Below are positions 4,884 through 5,016 of a stretch of DNA of 5,016 bases, one piece after another. How positions within the stretch are numbered: the first letter of the stretch is position 1; each line of letters opens with the position of its first letter. The translations under genes were made by a program, and so were the position numbers. The stretch comes from JACOZM01 sp035289385. GTDB taxonomy: Archaea; Nanobdellota; Nanobdellia; Woesearchaeales; GW2011-AR9. The stretch spans positions 1 to 5,016 of the forward strand of contig DATDXI010000049.1 of the NCBI GenBank assembly GCA_035289385.1, written 5' to 3'. The notes beneath the pieces were generated by a model. It had not been told where the DNA came from, did no database searches, and worked only from the letters and a program-made list of their open reading frames with translations.

Positions 4884-5016
4884 TACTTCTATGGATGGCT
4901 ATTTTAAGGGTGATAATCCTTTTTTCTTAATGTCCTCTCTTATTTAACTGCTGTTGAAGGCCGACCACAGGCTTAGTAGAAAGTCTTAAGTAAAAATACT
5001 GCCTACCTCAGGTTGC

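Larger units (their letters stand above)
4701..5016. other. 316-nt stretch without a recognisable gene
   Basis: No convincing coding frame was seen on either strand. The stretch holds the protease terminator, a hairpin at 4770-4801, a GAGGTGAT site before a six-codon ORF (ATG at 4817), the inverted repeat at 4823-4883, and an 18-codon ORF from ATG 4891. A T6 run lies at 4920-4925 after a small AAGG/CCTT stem. The last 50 bases are less AT-rich and can fold locally: AGGC-TT-AGTA at 4969-4978 pairs with TACT-GCCT at 4997-5004. This could be the upstream region of a gene or RNA lying beyond the window edge. No tRNA, rRNA, C/D-box pair or CRISPR repeat was identified. Confidence 0.5.

Noticed and set aside
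4800..4925. C/D-box small RNA suggested by two GTGATA motifs (4810 and 4910)
   Set aside because: No CTGA D-box was found at suitable spacing on the plus strand.
1..5016. CRISPR array, insertion sequence or tRNA
   Set aside because: No regularly spaced direct repeats, transposase motifs, terminal repeats or cloverleaf-like sequence were seen.

Overview
The window looks archaeal. The evidence is a C-terminal NMD3-type ribosome-export/recycling domain, a membrane-anchored Lon-like serine protease without an ATPase domain, a helical-plus-ACT protein of a type I know from archaea, and TATA boxes (TTTATAA) about 28 or 40 nt before start codons, one of which fits a leaderless transcript. A DPANN-type lineage (Woesearchaeota/Pacearchaeota-like) is a guess from the compact layout and the stripped-down NMD3. 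It is not proven by anything here.

Layout. (1) 64-513, plus: NMD3-like protein that lacks the zinc-binding N-terminal half. (2) 500-2091, minus: a two-gene overlapping unit. The upstream gene (1192-2091) is an unrecognised protein of about 299 residues. Its N-terminal third weakly recalls the nucleotide-binding start of class I aminoacyl-tRNA synthetases and cyclodipeptide synthases. It overlaps by 13 bp an aspartate/glutamate racemase (500-1204) that has both catalytic cysteines. The racemase end overlaps the NMD3 end by 14 bp in convergent orientation. (3) 2092-2196: divergent promoter region. (4) 2197-2832, plus: HTH-like helical domain plus ACT-type domain(s), probably leaderless. (5) 2833-2939: T-rich terminator, then a clear BRE/TATA promoter and a Shine-Dalgarno-like site. 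(6) 2940-4700, plus: exported, C-terminally anchored S16 (Lon-like) protease with Ser109 and Lys150. (7) 4701-5016: non-coding as far as I can see, with a T-rich terminator, a strong hairpin, an AT-rich inverted repeat and a possible start of an unidentified RNA or regulatory region.

How the genes relate. The plus-strand genes look like core archaeal genes (ribosome maturation, an ACT-type small-molecule sensor, envelope proteolysis), each with its own promoter or terminator. The minus-strand pair stands apart in orientation, and the racemase is visibly AT-richer. The two overlapping genes suggest a small amino-acid-based pathway: a racemase makes or removes a D-amino acid, and the partner may activate or transfer an amino acid. 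The partner's function is inference only, and this pair is the part of the window most worth following up.
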